Origin: Labilibaculum sp. DW002
GTDB taxonomy: Bacteria; Bacteroidota; Bacteroidia; Bacteroidales; Marinifilaceae
Length of the DNA: 64,000 nt
Assembly (NCBI RefSeq): GCF_029029525.1
Contig: NZ_JAKJSC010000001.1
Coordinates: 1,736,001 to 1,800,000, forward strand
Direction of reading: 5' to 3'
Part shown: positions 16,575 to 26,052 of the stretch, piece by piece
Numbering within the stretch: position 1 is the first letter of the stretch
Layout: every line of letters starts with the position of its first letter
The notes under the pieces: generated by a model
Databases searched by the model: none
What the model was told of the DNA's origin: nothing
Seen by the model: the letters and a program-made list of their open reading frames with translations, nothing else
Made by a program: the position numbers and the translations under genes

Positions 16575-18782
16575 ATGAATAGAATTCACATTGTTTCAAA
16601 CAGACTTCCGGTTAGTATTAATGTTGAAAATGAAAAAATTGAACTAATACCTAGTGTTGGTGGGCTAGCAACTGGTATGAGATCGGTTTATAAAGAGTAT
16701 AACGGGAAATGGATAGGATGGCCGGGCTTGCCTAGTGATGATATAGATGAAAAATTATCGAATAATATAGATAGGGAGTTGGAAAAGGAAGATTGCGTAT
16801 CGGTTCATCTTTCTAAAGAAGAGATTGATTTATATTATGACGGCTTTAGTAATCGAACAATTTGGCCGCTGTTTCATTATTTTGCGCAGTATATTGACTA
16901 TGATCCTGAATTATGGGAAGCATTTGTACACGTGAACCAGAAGTTTGCAGATAAAGCTCTTGAGACTTTAGAAGAAGGAGATACCATTTGGATTCATGAT
17001 TACCAGTTGCTTTTAGTACCAGAAATGATTAAATCGAAAAAGCCAGGTGTAACGGTTGGTTTTTTCTTGCATATACCTTTCCCTTCATTCGAAGTGTTTC
17101 GAATTCTGCCATGGCGAAAAGAGTTGATTCAAGGCATGTTGGGAGCTGATTTGATTGGCTTTCACACCTATGATTACCAACGTCACTTTTTCAGTTCTGT
17201 ACGTCGTTTGATGGGCTACGAGATTTCCTTCAACCAAATTCAAATTGAGGACAGAGTTATTATAGTTGATGCTTTTCCTATGGGAATTGACTACGATAAA
17301 TTTAAAAATGCTGCAACGGATATTTTTCAAAAACCACTTCAGGAGAAATCTGAACTTCATCGTGAGTTGGAAAAGTACTTTTTGCTTTCTCCCGACAGAA
17401 AATTAATTCTATCCATAGATAGACTGGATTATTCAAAGGGCATTCCCAATCGTTTAGAAGCGTTTGCAAAATTCCTGGAATCATACCCTGAGTTTGTTGG
17501 AAAAGTTACTTTAATAATGCTTGCAGTCCCATCTCGAGGGACAGTAGAACATTATATCAACCTTAAGAAAGAAGTGGATGAATTGGTTGGAAAAGTAAAT
17601 GGACAATTTGGTAATATTAATTACACACCCGTTTGGTATTTTTACCGTTCCATGCCATTTGAGAATCTGATAGAGCTTTATAGTTCATGCGATGTTGCTC
17701 TTGTGACACCTGTGCGTGATGGAATGAATTTGGTTGCTAAGGAATATGTTGCCTCAAGAACCAATCGAACAGGCGTGATTATCCTGAGTGAAATGGCAGG
17801 TGTGGCCAAAGAAATGGGAGAGGCTTTAATGATTAATCCTAATAATACCAACGAAATAGCAGAAAGTATCCAACATGCTTTAAATATGCCACTTGACGAA
17901 CAGCGTGAACGTATGATTTTCCTTCAGGATAGGATTAAACGCTACGATGTCTTTAAGTGGGCCAGTGAGTTTGTCAAATCGTTGGCTAAAGTTGAAAAAA
18001 TTCAAAGCTCATTCTATGCTAAAAAAATCAATAGTAAGATCATGGATAAGCTAAACGAGACCTATAAATCAGCTGAGAAAAGATCTATTTTTTTAGATTA
18101 TGATGGCACACTAACTGGCTTTAAAAAGAACCCAAATGATGCTTCACCTAATCAGGAGTTACATGATATTCTCTATAAACTTGAAGAAGATCCACGAAAT
18201 GTAGTTACCATTATTAGTGGTCGCGACAGAGAAAGTCTTGAAACATGGTTTGAAGGCCACAAAATCAATTTAATTGTAGAGCATGGTGTTTGGTATAAGA
18301 AATTCGGAAAAGAATGGAAAATGCTTACCAATGCAGTCGATACGTGGAAATCGAGTATACAACCAATTCTTGAAACTTTTGTTGATCGTACACCAGGTTC
18401 TTTTATCGAAGAAAAAAACTATTCGTTGGTTTGGCATTTTAGAAAAGCTGAACCGGAACAAGCTGAATTAAGAGCTTACGAGCTAAAAGATGAACTGACA
18501 ACCATGATAGCCAATCACAACCTCGAAATTTTGGAAGGTAATAAAGTGATTGAGGTGAAAACCGGAGGAATAAATAAAGGTATAGCTGCTTTGCAGTTTC
18601 TTAAAAATAAAAATTACGATTTTGTTTTTGCAGTGGGTGACGATTGGACGGATGAATACATGTTTAGAGAACTTCCGGAAACGGCATATACAGTAAAAGT
18701 GGGCTTAAAGCGAACAGCAGCTAGATATAAGGTCGAATCTGTTAAGTCTGTTCGTAAATTACTTACAGAATTAGCAGAATAA
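16575..18782 (+). CDS. otsAB: Bifunctional trehalose-6-phosphate synthase/phosphatase
   Basis: 735 residues in two fused enzymes. Residues 1-470 are a GT20 synthase: NRLPVSI, GGLATGM, HDYQLLLVPEMI, HIPFPSFEVFRILPW, SIDRLDYSKGIPNRL and PVRDGMNLVAKEYVA. Residues 500-735 are a HAD-type phosphatase: motif I DYDGTLT (about 508), TIISGRDRESL, and motif IV GDDWTDEYMF. The pair makes trehalose from UDP-glucose and glucose 6-phosphate, usually for osmotic or desiccation stress. The fusion is common in Bacteroidota. Gene-specific regulation is not evident. It is followed by a strong terminator. Confidence 0.95.
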   Translation: MNRIHIVSNRLPVSINVENEKIELIPSVGGLATGMRSVYKEYNGKWIGWPGLPSDDIDEKLSNNIDRELEKEDCVSVHLSKEEIDLYYDGFSNRTIWPLFHYFAQYIDYDPELWEAFVHVNQKFADKALETLEEGDTIWIHDYQLLLVPEMIKSKKPGVTVGFFLHIPFPSFEVFRILPWRKELIQGMLGADLIGFHTYDYQRHFFSSVRRLMGYEISFNQIQIEDRVIIVDAFPMGIDYDKFKNAATDIFQKPLQEKSELHRELEKYFLLSPDRKLILSIDRLDYSKGIPNRLEAFAKFLESYPEFVGKVTLIMLAVPSRGTVEHYINLKKEVDELVGKVNGQFGNINYTPVWYFYRSMPFENLIELYSSCDVALVTPVRDGMNLVAKEYVASRTNRTGVIILSEMAGVAKEMGEALMINPNNTNEIAESIQHALNMPLDEQRERMIFLQDRIKRYDVFKWASEFVKSLAKVEKIQSSFYAKKINSKIMDKLNETYKSAEKRSIFLDYDGTLTGFKKNPNDASPNQELHDILYKLEEDPRNVVTIISGRDRESLETWFEGHKINLIVEHGVWYKKFGKEWKMLTNAVDTWKSSIQPILETFVDRTPGSFIEEKNYSLVWHFRKAEPEQAELRAYELKDELTTMIANHNLEILEGNKVIEVKTGGINKGIAALQFLKNKNYDFVFAVGDDWTDEYMFRELPETAYTVKVGLKRTAARYKVESVKSVRKLLTELAE

Positions 18783-18801
18783 AGATCATTTCGAATAAAA
18801 C

Positions 18802-18837
18802 AAAAAAGTGGCAAATTAACGATTTGCCACTTTTTTC
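18802..18837 (+). terminator. Terminator of otsAB
   Basis: AAGTGGCAAAT ... ATTTGCCACTT with six T after it, 20 bases past the stop. Confidence 0.9.
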
Positions 18838-18912
18838 ATTTCCCATTCTTACTTAGAACCGTAATTCTTTCAGAAAACTTGCCTTAGATTTTCCTCTTCT
18901 TTAAAATTCCTA

Positions 18913-18920
18913 TAATTTTG
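18913..18920 (+). promoter_or_regulatory. Possible -7 element of the nadBCA operon
   Basis: TAATTTTG, 54 bases upstream of nadB; the -33 position holds TTC. Confidence 0.4.
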
Positions 18921-18973
18921 CAGTCAATACAATGAAAATCCCTATTTTCGCACGAACCAAGATTTTTTAAAAG

Positions 18974-20557
18974 ATGTTACACAAAAAGTTCGATTTTTTA
19001 ATAATCGGAAGCGGATTAGCTGGCTTATACTCAGCCCTATACGCTTCCAAATATGGAAAAGTCGCCATTTTAACAAAATCGAAACTTGATGTTAGTAATT
19101 CCTACTATGCTCAAGGTGGAATTGCTGCTGTAACAGATTCTGCAGACTTCCCACAGTATCATATGGAAGATACTTTAACCGCTGGGCGCGGCTTGTGTGA
19201 TACGATTCCTGTAACTATTCTTGTAAATGAAGGTCCTAATCGTATTGATGACCTAATTGAAATGGGCATGCAATTCGATACCGAGAATGGCAAGCTTGCC
19301 TTGGGCTTGGAAGGTGGACATCATCGCCGAAGAATACTGCATGCTGGAGGTGATTCGACGGGAAAGGAAATGATCTTGTTTCTAATTCAGAAAGTTTTAG
19401 CTCAGAAAAATATCGAGATTTTTGAAAACCAGATGGTTTATGAGCTACTTACTAAAAATGAAGTATGCTTTGGAGCGAAAAGCTATAACACAATCGCTAA
19501 TTCTAATGTATTAATTGAAGCTAAACATACAATTCTTGCAATAGGTGGAGCATCTGCAATCTTCCAAAGAACTACAAATCCGAACACAACTGTTGGCGAT
19601 GGAATTTCTCTTGGATATAAAGCAGGTGTAGAAATTGCTGATATGGAATTCATTCAATTTCATCCTAGTTCCTTTTATTCAGAAAAAGGAAAAACCTTTT
19701 TGATTAGTGAAGCGGTAAGAGGCGAAGGTGCACATCTTTTAAATTCAAAAGGTGAAAGGTTTATGCTAGCAATTCACCCACTTGCAGAATTAGCACCGAG
19801 AGATATTGTGGCTAGATCGATCTTCGATCAAATGAAAAAAGATAATAATCCATTTGTAACTCTAGATTTAAAACATTTAGACGGAAAAAAAATAAAGGCT
19901 CGTTTTCCTTCAATCTATAAAAACTGCGAGTTAGAAGGTGTTGATATGTGCAAAGAGATTCGCATTGCTCCTGCTGCACATTATATGGTTGGTGGCATAA
20001 AAACTGACCTTAACGGCAAAACAAATATTTCTCAACTGTACGCATGTGGCGAAATTGCTTCATCCGGGGTTATGGGTGCTAATAGATTGGCTTCAAACTC
20101 TCTCTTGGAATGTTTGGTTTTTGGAAAAAGAGCCGTCGATCACGCTCGAAAAACACATATTGAAACAACCGAAGTAGATGACGGTAATTCAAAAATGCAA
20201 ACCAATATTAATTTGGAAGAATTGTTCTTGCAACAAAAGAATCAAATTGCTTTAACAATGAATTCGAAAGTTGGCATTATTCGCAATAAGAAAGAGCTAA
20301 CTGAGGTTAACGATTTACTAGATACTATTGAAGAATCTTTCCCTTTTGAGAAGAATGAATATTACAGTCATCGTTTAGAAAACCTTATAACTGTTTGTAG
20401 GCTTCTTGCAACAGCTGCCATAGCAAGAAAGGAAAGTCGTGGTGGACATTACAGAGATGACTACCCAAAAGAAAAATCAAAATACCTAACTCACTCAATA
20501 CAACAAATCAATAAAAATTTACATTTCATTCCTGTTGAGCATGAATCACAGGATTAA
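18974..20557 (+). CDS. nadB: L-aspartate oxidase
   Basis: 527 residues, flavoprotein of the succinate dehydrogenase/fumarate reductase family. It oxidises L-aspartate to iminoaspartate, the first step of de novo NAD synthesis. The FAD site is IIGSGLAGLYSAL near the N-terminus, then YAQGGIAAV, the active-site segment HHRRRILHAGGDSTGKEM (about 116-133), and RIAPAAHYMVGGI. It can use fumarate as acceptor, which suits an anaerobe. It is first in nadB-nadC-nadA with 14-base spacing to nadC. Confidence 0.96.
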   Translation: MLHKKFDFLIIGSGLAGLYSALYASKYGKVAILTKSKLDVSNSYYAQGGIAAVTDSADFPQYHMEDTLTAGRGLCDTIPVTILVNEGPNRIDDLIEMGMQFDTENGKLALGLEGGHHRRRILHAGGDSTGKEMILFLIQKVLAQKNIEIFENQMVYELLTKNEVCFGAKSYNTIANSNVLIEAKHTILAIGGASAIFQRTTNPNTTVGDGISLGYKAGVEIADMEFIQFHPSSFYSEKGKTFLISEAVRGEGAHLLNSKGERFMLAIHPLAELAPRDIVARSIFDQMKKDNNPFVTLDLKHLDGKKIKARFPSIYKNCELEGVDMCKEIRIAPAAHYMVGGIKTDLNGKTNISQLYACGEIASSGVMGANRLASNSLLECLVFGKRAVDHARKTHIETTEVDDGNSKMQTNINLEELFLQQKNQIALTMNSKVGIIRNKKELTEVNDLLDTIEESFPFEKNEYYSHRLENLITVCRLLATAAIARKESRGGHYRDDYPKEKSKYLTHSIQQINKNLHFIPVEHESQD

Positions 20558-20571
20558 ATTATATCGTTAAA

Positions 20572-21420
20572 ATGAAAAAATCTGGATTTAACGCTCAAGA
20601 GATTGAATTAATTATCAATCATGCATTCCAAGAAGATATTGGAAATGGAGATATCACAACCAATAATATTGTTCCTGAAAATAAATTGGCCAGCGCCAGT
20701 ATGACTGCGAAAGCTGATGGTATTATTGCTGGTATTGACATTGCAGAAATGGTATTTAGAAAGTTGGATGAAAATTTAGAATGGAATCCTAAAATTAAGG
20801 ATGGAGACTCCGTTAAGAAAGGAGATGTTATCCTTGAAATAAAAGGAACTTTTAGAGCTTTATTAACTGGCGAAAGGTTAGCATTAAATTTGATGCAGCG
20901 CATGTCGGGTATTGCTACAGAAACGGCAAAATACGTTGCTGAAACAAAAGGCAGTAAAGTGAAGATATTAGATACCAGAAAAACCGTTCCTGGCCTAAGA
21001 ACTTTCGATAAGTACGCAGTAAAAATGGGTGGAGGCACCAATCACCGTATTGGTTTATACGATATGGTAATGATTAAGGATAACCACATTAAAATGGCTG
21101 GAACAATTACAGCAGCCGTTGAGCAGGTTCGTAAATCTATTCCAAGCGAAATTAAGGTAGAAGTTGAAACAACCAATTTACAAGAAGTAGAGGAAGCTGT
21201 TAATGCTGGTGCAGATATCATTATGCTGGATAATATGAGCAATGAATTGATGTGTGAGGCAGTTGATTTAATAAATGGCAAAGCCTTAATTGAAGCTTCA
21301 GGAAATATGAATTTAGAACGTATTTCGGGTGTCGCAAAAACTGGTGTCGACTTTATTTCGGTTGGTGCTTTAACTCATTCTGTTATTGCTTTAGACATCA
21401 GTCAAAACATTATTATTTAA
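20572..21420 (+). CDS. nadC: Nicotinate-nucleotide pyrophosphorylase (carboxylating)
   Basis: 282 residues, the standard quinolinate phosphoribosyltransferase length. It converts quinolinate and PRPP to nicotinate mononucleotide and CO2. Signatures are EDIGNGDITT near the N-terminus, LMQRMSGIAT, the basic PRPP/quinolinate site DTRKTVPGLR, GGGTNHRIGLYD, IKDNH and VEVETTN. It is the middle gene of the NAD operon, 14 bases after nadB and 23 before nadA. Confidence 0.97.
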   Translation: MKKSGFNAQEIELIINHAFQEDIGNGDITTNNIVPENKLASASMTAKADGIIAGIDIAEMVFRKLDENLEWNPKIKDGDSVKKGDVILEIKGTFRALLTGERLALNLMQRMSGIATETAKYVAETKGSKVKILDTRKTVPGLRTFDKYAVKMGGGTNHRIGLYDMVMIKDNHIKMAGTITAAVEQVRKSIPSEIKVEVETTNLQEVEEAVNAGADIIMLDNMSNELMCEAVDLINGKALIEASGNMNLERISGVAKTGVDFISVGALTHSVIALDISQNIII

Positions 21421-21443
21421 TTACAATTAGATTATCTCCAAAT

Positions 21444-22370
21444 ATGGAAACACAGGAATTAATCAATCAGATTAAAAAACTGAAGAAAGAAAAAAATGCA
21501 ATTATACTAGCTCATTACTATGCTGATCCTATCATTCAGGATCAGGCTGATTATATTGGTGATTCGTTAGGACTTGCTCGAGAAGCTGGAAATACTTCGG
21601 CTGATATTATCGTTTTTTGTGGCGTCCATTTCATGGCAGAAACAGCTGCGATAATTTCTCCACAAAAAAAAGTACTAATTCCTGCACAAAGATGTGGATG
21701 TTCTCTTGCTGAAAGCATTACTGGCAAAGACATTCAAAATTGGAAAGCTAATAATCCTGACGGAATAGTTGTATCATATGTGAATACAACGGCTGAAGTT
21801 AAAGCAGAAACTGATTATTGCTGTACTTCTTCCAACGCTTTAAAGATCATTAATCATTTGGGAAAAGATAAAAAAATATTTTTCACACCAGACAAGAATC
21901 TTGGAGCATACATTGTAAAAAAGACTGGTATCCAAATGGAACTTTGGAATGGAGATTGTTGCGTTCATGAGCCAATTACGACTGAAATGGTGTTGGATAT
22001 GTCTGCCAAATATCCTGAGGCTGATGTTTTAATACATCCCGAAAGTAATTGCTCTGGAGATGATCAAATTCTTAATTTGGACAATGCTTACTTCTATTCT
22101 ACTGCAGGCATAATGGAACACGCTAAGAAATCAGATAAAAAGCAATTTATAATTGCAACAGAATTAGGTACCCTTCATCAACTGACGAAAGAAAATCCAT
22201 CCAAAGAGTTTATCTTGATACATCCAAAAACCATTTGTGGTTCTATGAAAAGAGTAAAATTACAAGGATTATATGAAGCATTAGAAAAAGAACAATTTGA
22301 AGTAATTGTTCCTAAAGAAATAGCGGAAAAAGCAATTCATTCCATAACAAAAATGCTAGAAATTAGTTAA
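21444..22370 (+). CDS. nadA: Quinolinate synthase, iron-sulfur
   Basis: 308 residues. It condenses iminoaspartate with dihydroxyacetone phosphate to quinolinate using a [4Fe-4S] cluster. Visible features are AHYYADPIIQD and DYIGDSLGLA (substrate binding), FCGVHFMAET with a first cysteine, CCTSSNA, HPESNCSGDD and ICGSMKRVKL with the later cluster-ligand region. It is the last gene of the operon and has a terminator seven bases after the stop. No NAD-responsive regulator or riboswitch is seen in the leader. Confidence 0.97.
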   Translation: METQELINQIKKLKKEKNAIILAHYYADPIIQDQADYIGDSLGLAREAGNTSADIIVFCGVHFMAETAAIISPQKKVLIPAQRCGCSLAESITGKDIQNWKANNPDGIVVSYVNTTAEVKAETDYCCTSSNALKIINHLGKDKKIFFTPDKNLGAYIVKKTGIQMELWNGDCCVHEPITTEMVLDMSAKYPEADVLIHPESNCSGDDQILNLDNAYFYSTAGIMEHAKKSDKKQFIIATELGTLHQLTKENPSKEFILIHPKTICGSMKRVKLQGLYEALEKEQFEVIVPKEIAEKAIHSITKMLEIS

Positions 22371-22376
22371 TTACAC

Positions 22377-22407
22377 GAAAGCCTTTCATACCATTTGAAA
22401 GGCTTTT
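22377..22407 (+). terminator. Terminator of the nadBCA operon
   Basis: Stem GAAAGCCTTTCA/TTGAAAGGCTTTT with a short loop directly after the nadA stop. Confidence 0.85.
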
Positions 22408-22603
22408 GCATCAATCATAAAACCAATATGTAAATCACAGATCAACACATTGCTTATCAAAACAAAAATTACAATAAAATGTGTTCAAATATTATAAGAA
22501 ATATTGGTATATTTCGACTCAATTACAGCCAATTACAAAAGACTAACTACTTAAACAAGCTTAATCTATAAAGAAAAACAAGTACATCTAAGACCACTAC
22601 AAA

Positions 22604-24751
22604 ATGCGTTTTCCCCTACTATTATTATCTTGCCTTTTACTATTCGTAAATACATCGCAAGCAAAATCTTCAGCTCGAGAACTTAGAACACAAATTAAAA
22701 ACAGTTCTAAGAGTGAAAAAGCTGAATTTTATTTAAAATTATCTGAACATTATTATAATGCTAATAATAGTGACAGTGCCCTTTATTATGCCAAAGAAGC
22801 ACTTATTGTATCAAAATTAAACAAGAATGATCAATTCATTCTTAAATCATATCTTGAACTCTATTACAATTACCTGCTTACTTCAAATTCAAAAGAAGTA
22901 AGGCATTCTTTAAACAACGCAAAGATCTTAGCTTATAAAATTCAAGATACCATTCAGATTTGTGATATTCATTTAAACTTAGCTGCTTTCTATTCTGAAA
23001 ATAGCAAATTTGACAGTGCTATTTTTCATTATAATGCATCTAGAAAATTGAGTGATATTATTAACTACAAACTAAATACAGCCCAAGCTCTAATAGGCAT
23101 AGGTGAAGTATATTATGAACGAGGAGATTTTGAAAATGCCTTAAGTAATTACCTAGAAGCATCTGAGTATTCCGAAGCAATAAAAGACAATCACATACAG
23201 CTAAGCATACTCATTGATATGGGTAACATTTATGGTGATGATAAGCAACTTGAAATTGCTAAATCTTATTACAATCAGGCTAAAGAAATAGCTGAAGATA
23301 TGAAAGATGAGGAAACCTTATCGGTTCTTTACAACAATTTAGCAATAATTTACCAAGACGAAAAGGATTATAAAAAAGCTCAAACTTATTTTGAAAAAAG
23401 CCTTGAAATAGAAAAAAATACTGATTATAAAAGTGGTGTTGCTTTAGCTTTAAATAATATTGGCGAGAACTATTACAAAATGGGTAACTACGAACAAGCA
23501 ATAGTTTGCGTTCGAGAATCATTAGCTAGCCACCGAAAACTAAATTTAAATAACGAAATAATATACAATTTAGAAGTATTAACACAAATACACTTAGCAA
23601 CCGGAAATTACAAACAAGCTATTAAATATTTGAATGAAGGTATTAACTTAAGTAAAAAACTCAAAACAAAAGGAAAACGATCTGATCTGTTGAAATTATT
23701 AGCAGAATATTATCATAAACTAGGAGATAATAAAAAAGCCTATTCTGCCATGTTAGACTACAATGATCTTAAGGACAGTGTACAAAACATAGCTAAATCT
23801 ACTAAAATTGCACAACTTCAAGCAAAGTTTGAATCCGTAAAAAAAGAAAATGAAAATGAAATTCTTAGAGTTAAGAATCAGTTTACTCAAGAGAAACTAG
23901 AACAAGAGAAAACAACATCTCACTTTCTTTATGTATTTTCTATTTTAGCTCTTTTTGTAATTATCCTAATTGTAATTCTATTTCGCTCAAAAATCAATAC
24001 TCATAATAAAATGAGGCGTGTTTATGGTCTATTAGAGGAATCAAACTCTAAACTTAAAATCATGAACATTACTAAGGATAAGTTTTTTTCGATTATAGCA
24101 CATGATTTACGCTCCCCTTTTAATGCTATTTTAGGATTTTCTGAATTAATTAAAAGAGAACTAAATACGACACAAAAGGTTGCTGTTTTAAAAGAATATA
24201 ATAACTCTGTCAACGAGTCTGCAAACGGATTGTATAATTTATTAGAGAATCTGCTGCAATGGGCAAACAGTCAAAGAGGACAATTAAAATTCGCTCCTAT
24301 TCGGTTTGATTTGTACGAATTGGTTCAAAACAACCTTCGTATTTTTAATTTGAAAACAGCAGACAAATCAATAAAACTTAGTTCTGATATAAAACCTGGA
24401 ACACTAGCGTACGGAGATATCCAAATGGTAGATACAATTGTACGTAATTTGATTAGTAATGCTTTAAAATTCACCGATTCCAAAGGAAAGGTATTTCTTT
24501 CAGCCAAATTAGACAATGAATTTATTCAGCTTTCGGTAAAGGATACTGGCATTGGCATCAGCAAAGAGAACCAAGAGAAATTATTCAGAATTGATAGTAA
24601 TTTTACAACCTATGGAACGGATGACGAAGCTGGAAGTGGATTAGGCTTAATCCTCTGCAAAGAATTCGTTACTAAAAACGGTGGTGAGATTTGGGTAGAG
24701 AGTGAACTGAACAAGGGTAGCCGCTTTACCTTTTCTTTAAAATCGGCTTAA
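22604..24751 (+). CDS. TPR-containing sensor histidine kinase
   Basis: 715 residues. A signal peptide (1-20, ending TSQAKS) exports an N-terminal array of tetratricopeptide repeats (about 35-400; for example YYERGDFENALSNY and YKMGNYEQAIV). After a coiled coil comes one membrane helix (FLYVFSILALFVIILIVIL, about 447-465). The cytoplasmic kinase has the HisKA box with phospho-acceptor IIAHDLRSPFNAI (His about 500), the N box NLISNALKF, and G boxes DTGIGI and GSGLGL. There is no receiver or DNA-binding domain and no adjacent response regulator, so it is an orphan kinase. The TPRs probably face the periplasm and bind a partner protein or peptide. The signal is unknown. Confidence 0.9.
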   Translation: MRFPLLLLSCLLLFVNTSQAKSSARELRTQIKNSSKSEKAEFYLKLSEHYYNANNSDSALYYAKEALIVSKLNKNDQFILKSYLELYYNYLLTSNSKEVRHSLNNAKILAYKIQDTIQICDIHLNLAAFYSENSKFDSAIFHYNASRKLSDIINYKLNTAQALIGIGEVYYERGDFENALSNYLEASEYSEAIKDNHIQLSILIDMGNIYGDDKQLEIAKSYYNQAKEIAEDMKDEETLSVLYNNLAIIYQDEKDYKKAQTYFEKSLEIEKNTDYKSGVALALNNIGENYYKMGNYEQAIVCVRESLASHRKLNLNNEIIYNLEVLTQIHLATGNYKQAIKYLNEGINLSKKLKTKGKRSDLLKLLAEYYHKLGDNKKAYSAMLDYNDLKDSVQNIAKSTKIAQLQAKFESVKKENENEILRVKNQFTQEKLEQEKTTSHFLYVFSILALFVIILIVILFRSKINTHNKMRRVYGLLEESNSKLKIMNITKDKFFSIIAHDLRSPFNAILGFSELIKRELNTTQKVAVLKEYNNSVNESANGLYNLLENLLQWANSQRGQLKFAPIRFDLYELVQNNLRIFNLKTADKSIKLSSDIKPGTLAYGDIQMVDTIVRNLISNALKFTDSKGKVFLSAKLDNEFIQLSVKDTGIGISKENQEKLFRIDSNFTTYGTDDEAGSGLGLILCKEFVTKNGGEIWVESELNKGSRFTFSLKSA

Positions 24752-24775
24752 ATATTTATAGAACTAATTCAAATT

Positions 24776-24810
24776 AGCAATTTCAAAAACTGAAGTTGCT
24801 ATTTCTTTTC
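24776..24810 (+). terminator. Terminator of the histidine kinase gene
   Basis: AGCAATTTCA ... TGAAGTTGCT followed by ATTTCTTTT. It overlaps the first upstream in-frame ATG of the next gene, supporting a later start for that gene. Confidence 0.7.
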
Positions 24811-24829
24811 ACATTTCTTAGGAAGAACA

Positions 24830-24837
24830 TATCTTTG
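24830..24837 (+). promoter_or_regulatory. Promoter -7 element for the mntP-like gene
   Basis: TATCTTTG fits TAnnTTTG and ends 19 bases before the ATG at 24856; -33 position TTC. It lies inside the longer possible reading frame that begins at 24796, so the start at 24856 is the one used. Confidence 0.55.
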
Positions 24838-24855
24838 CATTCCAAAATAATTGAA

Positions 24856-25422
24856 ATGGAAATAGTAAGTATCATTCTTCTTGCCCTTGGTTTATCTGTT
24901 GATTCGTTTGCCGCTTCGGTATGCTCTGGCTTAGCCATCAAAAAAATTCACTTCTTACAAGCAATAAAAATAGCTTTCTTTTTAGCTCTTTTTCAAGGAG
25001 GAATGCCAATTATTGGCTGGTTAACCGGATGGGAGTTAAAAGATTTGATTAAAGATTTTGACCATTGGATCGCTTTTATCCTACTCGCAGGAATGGGTGG
25101 TAAAATGATTTACGAAAGCATTACATCCAAAGAAAAAGATTGCTCTTTCAATCCGTTAAAACTAATGGTCTTAATTGGAATTTCAATAGCAACAAGTATT
25201 GATGCTTTGGTTATTGGTTTAAGTTTAGCCTTGCTTGATGTAGTAATTTGGTTACCAGCAATAATAATTGGAGTAGTTACTTTTATTGTCTCTATGTTGG
25301 GAATGCTTCTGGGAAAAAAGATTGGCAGTAAAATGAGTCAAAAATTTGAAATATTAGGAGGTATTGTTCTAATTTTTATCGGCTTACGAATCCTTATTGA
25401 GCATTTGTTTTTTCAAGCTTAA
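24856..25422 (+). CDS. mntP: Putative manganese efflux pump, MntP family
   Basis: 188 residues from the chosen ATG at 24856; the frame extends upstream to 24796, but that stretch holds the preceding terminator and the promoter, and 188 residues is the family length. Six membrane helices are evident. The family motifs LGLSVDSFAAS (near the N-terminus) and SIATSIDALVIGL (mid-protein) carry the conserved Asp residues, in an internal duplication. The protein exports Mn2+ from the cytoplasm. No yybP-ykoY manganese riboswitch is visible in the short leader. The 3' end overlaps the convergent FMN-binding gene by 4 bases. Confidence 0.9.
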   Translation: MEIVSIILLALGLSVDSFAASVCSGLAIKKIHFLQAIKIAFFLALFQGGMPIIGWLTGWELKDLIKDFDHWIAFILLAGMGGKMIYESITSKEKDCSFNPLKLMVLIGISIATSIDALVIGLSLALLDVVIWLPAIIIGVVTFIVSMLGMLLGKKIGSKMSQKFEILGGIVLIFIGLRILIEHLFFQA

Positions 25423-25973
25423 ATTACGCCTTTTTCTTTCAATTCACTCATCATTATACTTACCGTCTTAACTCCTTTTGTCATCGATGGTCCTGAAATG
25501 GTAGCTCCGGAAATACCATCAATATCTTTTTCAAATTCCATTTCTTCTCCCTTTACTTTACCAATGAATTGTTTTAACCACGATTTTGCCATGATTTCAC
25601 CACCGTAAGTAGATCGGTACATTAATACTATAACCTTTTTGATTTCCATGTTCTCACTAAATAGAACCATGTAATCAAAATAATCATTCTTCCCTTTTGA
25701 TGAAGCAAAACAAGCGTAGCCCATTAGCTGGTCTGAACACATTAATCTGCTCAAGCTCACATTTTTGATGCTTTGATATTTAAAAGTATCAAAATTGAAA
25801 TCTTCAATCTTAACCATTGTCAGATCTTCTAACGGGAAGATTTTTTTGACTTCTTTATTAATTTTCTTCTGAATTGACTTCGGAAGACTGCTTGCCTGAG
25901 AGGTAAAAGTTAATCCTACTGCAAACACAATCACTATAAGTCGAATAATATTTAGAAATCGCATCATCATCAA
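25419..25973 (-). CDS. Exported FMN-binding domain protein
   Basis: 184 residues with an N-terminal signal peptide (hydrophobic 9-23, ending TSQASS). The C-terminal half is an FMN-binding domain like those of RnfG/NqrC: YGGEIMAKSWL and DGISGATIS, in which Thr158 would be the covalent flavin site made by ApbE-type flavinyltransferase. It is likely to carry electrons on the periplasmic side. No Rnf/Nqr partner genes or ApbE are beside it; the upstream gene on the same strand is a porin with a terminator in between. It may act in extracytoplasmic flavin-based electron transfer, which is inference. Confidence 0.85.
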   Translation of the reverse strand: MMMMRFLNIIRLIVIVFAVGLTFTSQASSLPKSIQKKINKEVKKIFPLEDLTMVKIEDFNFDTFKYQSIKNVSLSRLMCSDQLMGYACFASSKGKNDYFDYMVLFSENMEIKKVIVLMYRSTYGGEIMAKSWLKQFIGKVKGEEMEFEKDIDGISGATISGPSMTKGVKTVSIMMSELKEKGVI

Positions 25974-25987
25974 TTCTATTTTACGTT

Positions 25988-26031
25988 AAAACTTCAAAGC
26001 AAAATGGAAAACCAAAATGCTTTGAAGTAGA
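25988..26031 (-). terminator. Terminator of the porin gene
   Basis: An 11-base perfect inverted repeat ACTTCAAAGCA/TGCTTTGAAGT with a 16-base loop and a short T run on the minus strand. Confidence 0.65.
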
Positions 26032-26052
26032 TAATTTTATGTGTTTATTGAT

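Noticed and set aside
24752-24855. yybP-ykoY manganese riboswitch ahead of the mntP-like gene
   Set aside because: Only about 15-20 bases lie between the predicted transcription start and the ATG, too short for the element, and its conserved loops are not found.
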